64,000 nt of DNA from Bacteriovorax sp. BSW11_IV (lineage in GTDB: Bacteria; Bdellovibrionota; Bacteriovoracia; Bacteriovoracales; Bacteriovoracaceae), in NCBI RefSeq assembly GCF_000447755.1, contig NZ_AUNE01000027.1, forward strand, positions 1 through 64,000. The letters run 5' to 3'. The translations under genes were made by a program, and so were the position numbers. How positions within the stretch are numbered: the stretch's first letter is position 1; every line of letters begins with the position of its first letter. This document shows positions 62,065 through 64,000 of the stretch, piece after piece. The notes under the pieces were generated by a model that saw only the letters and a list, made by a program, of their open reading frames with translations, did not search any database and was not told the origin of the DNA.

Positions 62065-62172
62065 AAATACTCCTTATTAGATATGGAGTCTTTATAATAG
62101 AAAGTCGAATTTTAGGCCAAGGGCACATGTAGGAATTATAGAGGTGTCTAAAGACTGTAAATTAAAGAGTAA

Positions 62173-62934
62173 TCAAGGGAAATCAATGTAATACTTCTTC
62201 TCAATGGTTTTTAGTTTTCCCTCTTTTTTCAGCGAATTCATCGCTTCCATGATGCTTTTCATTGTTAGTTTTGAATTGGGGCGGCCAAGAATCTTGTGAT
62301 TATAAATTTGGTCATAATCTGCAGAAAGCTTGAGTTTTGAAGTGAGGTCTTGGTTGATATCGGATTTCATCTTGAAATAGGATTCTGTAATAATCGCCAG
62401 GTCAGCTCGTCCTTTTAATACAAGATCTATATTTTTACTATGATCATTTGTGAAGATGATATTGTACTTTCTCTTTAGCTCTTCTTCATTGCTCTCAAGC
62501 TCAGCAAAGCCATAGTGATAACCAAGAATAACAGCGATTTTTTTATCTTTTAAATTTTTTTGTAGATCTTTTTGAGTGTAGATACTTTTATTAGTTTTTA
62601 AGCTTAGATATTTCTCTCCACCCATAGCAATTATTGGCGACACACTTAAGTTATATTTTTCCCAACCCCATTTTTCTGACTCAAAGAAAATATAATCAAA
62701 TTTGTTTTCTTCGTAATCTTGGTAGCGTCTTTTTGGAGAAGTGAAATAGGGGCGAAGTTCAATGTCGAACTTAACAAGTTTGTCATTGAGCAGGTGGATA
62801 AGGTCGACTGCAGCTCCTTGGGCCTTGGTATCTGTTATCTCAGCATAGGGAGGAAAATTGTAGAGGCCAACGTATATAACGTCTAATGCCAAGGAGTGCG
62901 CACAAATGGCCCAGAATAAAAATATTTTAAACAT
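62173..62934 (-). CDS. Periplasmic solute-binding protein (family 3), no transporter nearby
   Basis: This 253-residue exported protein has a signal peptide (FKIFLFWAICAHSLA) and the family-3 binding-protein layout: DVIYVGLYNFPPYAEI, AAVDLIHLLNDKLVKFDIELRPYFTSPKRRYQDYEENKFDYIFFE, then KKIAVILGYHYGFAEL and RADLAIITES. It is a relative in kind, not a close copy, of the protein at 35822-36583. No ABC permease or ATPase genes are next to it. Such orphan binding proteins in Bdellovibrio-like bacteria may act in sensing; that is speculation. AAAGG precedes the start. Confidence 0.9.
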   Translation of the reverse strand: MFKIFLFWAICAHSLALDVIYVGLYNFPPYAEITDTKAQGAAVDLIHLLNDKLVKFDIELRPYFTSPKRRYQDYEENKFDYIFFESEKWGWEKYNLSVSPIIAMGGEKYLSLKTNKSIYTQKDLQKNLKDKKIAVILGYHYGFAELESNEEELKRKYNIIFTNDHSKNIDLVLKGRADLAIITESYFKMKSDINQDLTSKLKLSADYDQIYNHKILGRPNSKLTMKSIMEAMNSLKKEGKLKTIEKKYYIDFP

Positions 62935-63184
62935 ATCAACCTTTAAATACTTTAGAAGATTATAAGCGAAAACCCTTGATTATTGAGTTAAAAAATTTTA
63001 CTCATTAAACCACGGTAATCATGGAGAGTTTAACTCGGTCATTGTCTAAAATGGTTGATGGCCAAAGGGTCGTTTATATTTATGATCATTGACCAAAGCT
63101 TAGGCAGTAAAGGCCCAAAATTGAGGGTCATCTCATTAAAATTACACTTGTATTTCAGGCGTCATTTTTGCACAAAGTACTGCG

Positions 63185-64000
63185 ATGATTAATTCAATAA
63201 GAAGCTCAATCTTATTCGCACTGATCTTTGGATCAATGTATTCACTTCCTTTACAGGCAAGTGGTCAATGCTTTTCACAATTAGAAAATTCCTACACTCA
63301 CAGTGAGGTTTTAAGTCGACTAGAGAATCTAAGTCCAGGGATCGATAAAGACAAAATTCGTCTAAAAGTTTCAAGTGTAGATTCCTCTTTTATGTTTTAT
63401 CGCAGTTTTGTCTCTCTTTTTTATGATGAACTAAAAGCAAGATTGGCCAACAGTCCTCTTCGTAAATTAGAGCACTTCCAAGGATTTTCACCCATTGACT
63501 ATCATCCTGATAACTTTTCATTTTATGGTGTAGGAAATAAAGAATTAAGATATCAAATGAACGATTATGATAATGGCAATCGTGTCCCTGTTATCACTGA
63601 TCTTATTCGCTATATGAGCTCTTTAAAAATTGCTAATCGTAACAGATTTGATCGCAAAGAGCTCAAGGAGCTTATTGAATCATATTATAAAGGTCTCCAA
63701 GGTAAAGAAATTGATTACCCAGAATTTATGCTGAAAAATATTCACTTCAAAGATGGACACTATTTTTCTGATTCATCGGATTATGGAGGTCAGAAATTAG
63801 TGCGCAAATTATCTAAAGGCAGAGTTGCTAGGGAGCTTAGTAAGGATGAAAATCATTTCATAGAGCAGATTGTGGAAGATTTTTTCAAGGGACGTTTAGA
63901 AGTTCTTGATGCTTTTAAATATTATAATGTAACAGGTGGTTCAGGAGGGCTTCTTCGCTATAAGATTCTGCTCAGGGATAAGGATCATATTCTCGTCTAT
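63185..64000 (+). CDS. Exported DUF2252-like protein, 3' part outside window
   Basis: The frame starts with ATG at 63185 and stays open to the window end, giving 272 residues. A signal peptide is present (IRSSILFALIFGSMYSLPLQA). The body matches the DUF2252 family: SPIDYHPDNFSFYG corresponds to the HGDxHxxNF-type motif, and MNDYDNGNRVPVITDLIRYMSSLKI matches the NDFDE...P..DLxRL motif, both kinase-like active-site segments. GGSGGLLRYKILL is the later Gly-rich motif. DUF2252 proteins have a kinase-like fold and are normally cytoplasmic, so an exported member is unusual. The start has no clear ribosome site. Confidence 0.75.
   Translation, partial: MINSIRSSILFALIFGSMYSLPLQASGQCFSQLENSYTHSEVLSRLENLSPGIDKDKIRLKVSSVDSSFMFYRSFVSLFYDELKARLANSPLRKLEHFQGFSPIDYHPDNFSFYGVGNKELRYQMNDYDNGNRVPVITDLIRYMSSLKIANRNRFDRKELKELIESYYKGLQGKEIDYPEFMLKNIHFKDGHYFSDSSDYGGQKLVRKLSKGRVARELSKDENHFIEQIVEDFFKGRLEVLDAFKYYNVTGGSGGLLRYKILLRDKDHILVY

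Overview
The window looks like chromosomal DNA of a predatory Bdellovibrio-like bacterium, most probably of the Bacteriovoracaceae (Bacteriovorax/Halobacteriovorax type). This is inferred from the AT-rich composition (roughly 38-40% GC by eye), the many small exported or lipid-anchored proteins of unknown function, the Gram-negative envelope genes (SecDF-YajC, Tat, outer-membrane barrels) and the queA-tgt-yajC-secD-secF order. No database search was possible, so the taxon is an inference. I see no insertion sequence, prophage, CRISPR array or rRNA operon. There is one tRNA gene, tRNA-Cys.

Layout. 1-11.4 kb: a truncated exported protein, a giant lipoprotein with Ig-like repeats and a formylglycine-enzyme-like C-terminus, an orphan ParA-type ATPase with a small translationally coupled partner, a LysR regulator divergent from a quinone-oxidoreductase-like enzyme, and two exported unknowns. 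11.6-17.8 kb: the queuosine and protein-export cluster queA-tgt-yajC-tatA-secD-secF plus a membrane protein whose first codons contain a terminator. 17.8-24.2 kb: a Cys-rich lipoprotein, an HU/IHF-type DNA-binding protein, tRNA-Cys, a soluble aldose-dehydrogenase-like protein, a second Ig/FGE lipoprotein and yqeY. 24.3-29 kb: three exported unknowns, lrgA-lrgB and a small DOPA-dioxygenase-like protein.

29-37.3 kb: on the minus strand, an M23 peptidase, secA, a very acidic YbjQ-type protein and glpD, then a periplasmic binding protein and a PP2C phosphatase. 37.5-47 kb: an exported unknown, the stress module prkA-yeaH-spoVR, a FecR-repeat-barrel protein and a helical-repeat protein. 47-55.4 kb: an exported unknown, rpoH, rpsO, pnp, dut, a PHA-system-like protein, a 2Fe-2S ferredoxin with a long charged repeat tail and a membrane protein. 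55.4-64 kb: an orphan histidine kinase, a compact lipoxygenase-like protein, a predicted exported YraN-like nuclease, a DUF985 cupin, an FAH-family enzyme, small exported proteins, a second binding protein, and the start of an exported DUF2252-like protein.

Housekeeping genes for translation, RNA decay and export are interleaved with accessory envelope proteins. The most distinctive content is: (i) the divergent lipoxygenase followed by a predicted secreted nuclease, both plausible prey-directed activities; (ii) the paired Ig/FGE lipoproteins with a shared cysteine signature, one also carrying five copies of a cysteine module; (iii) the ferredoxin with nine 12-residue repeats; (iv) RNA-level signals, including a long hairpin between rpsO and pnp, a terminator inside the signal-peptide codons after secF, and terminators sharing a GGCC core. 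GGCC itself seems over-represented throughout.
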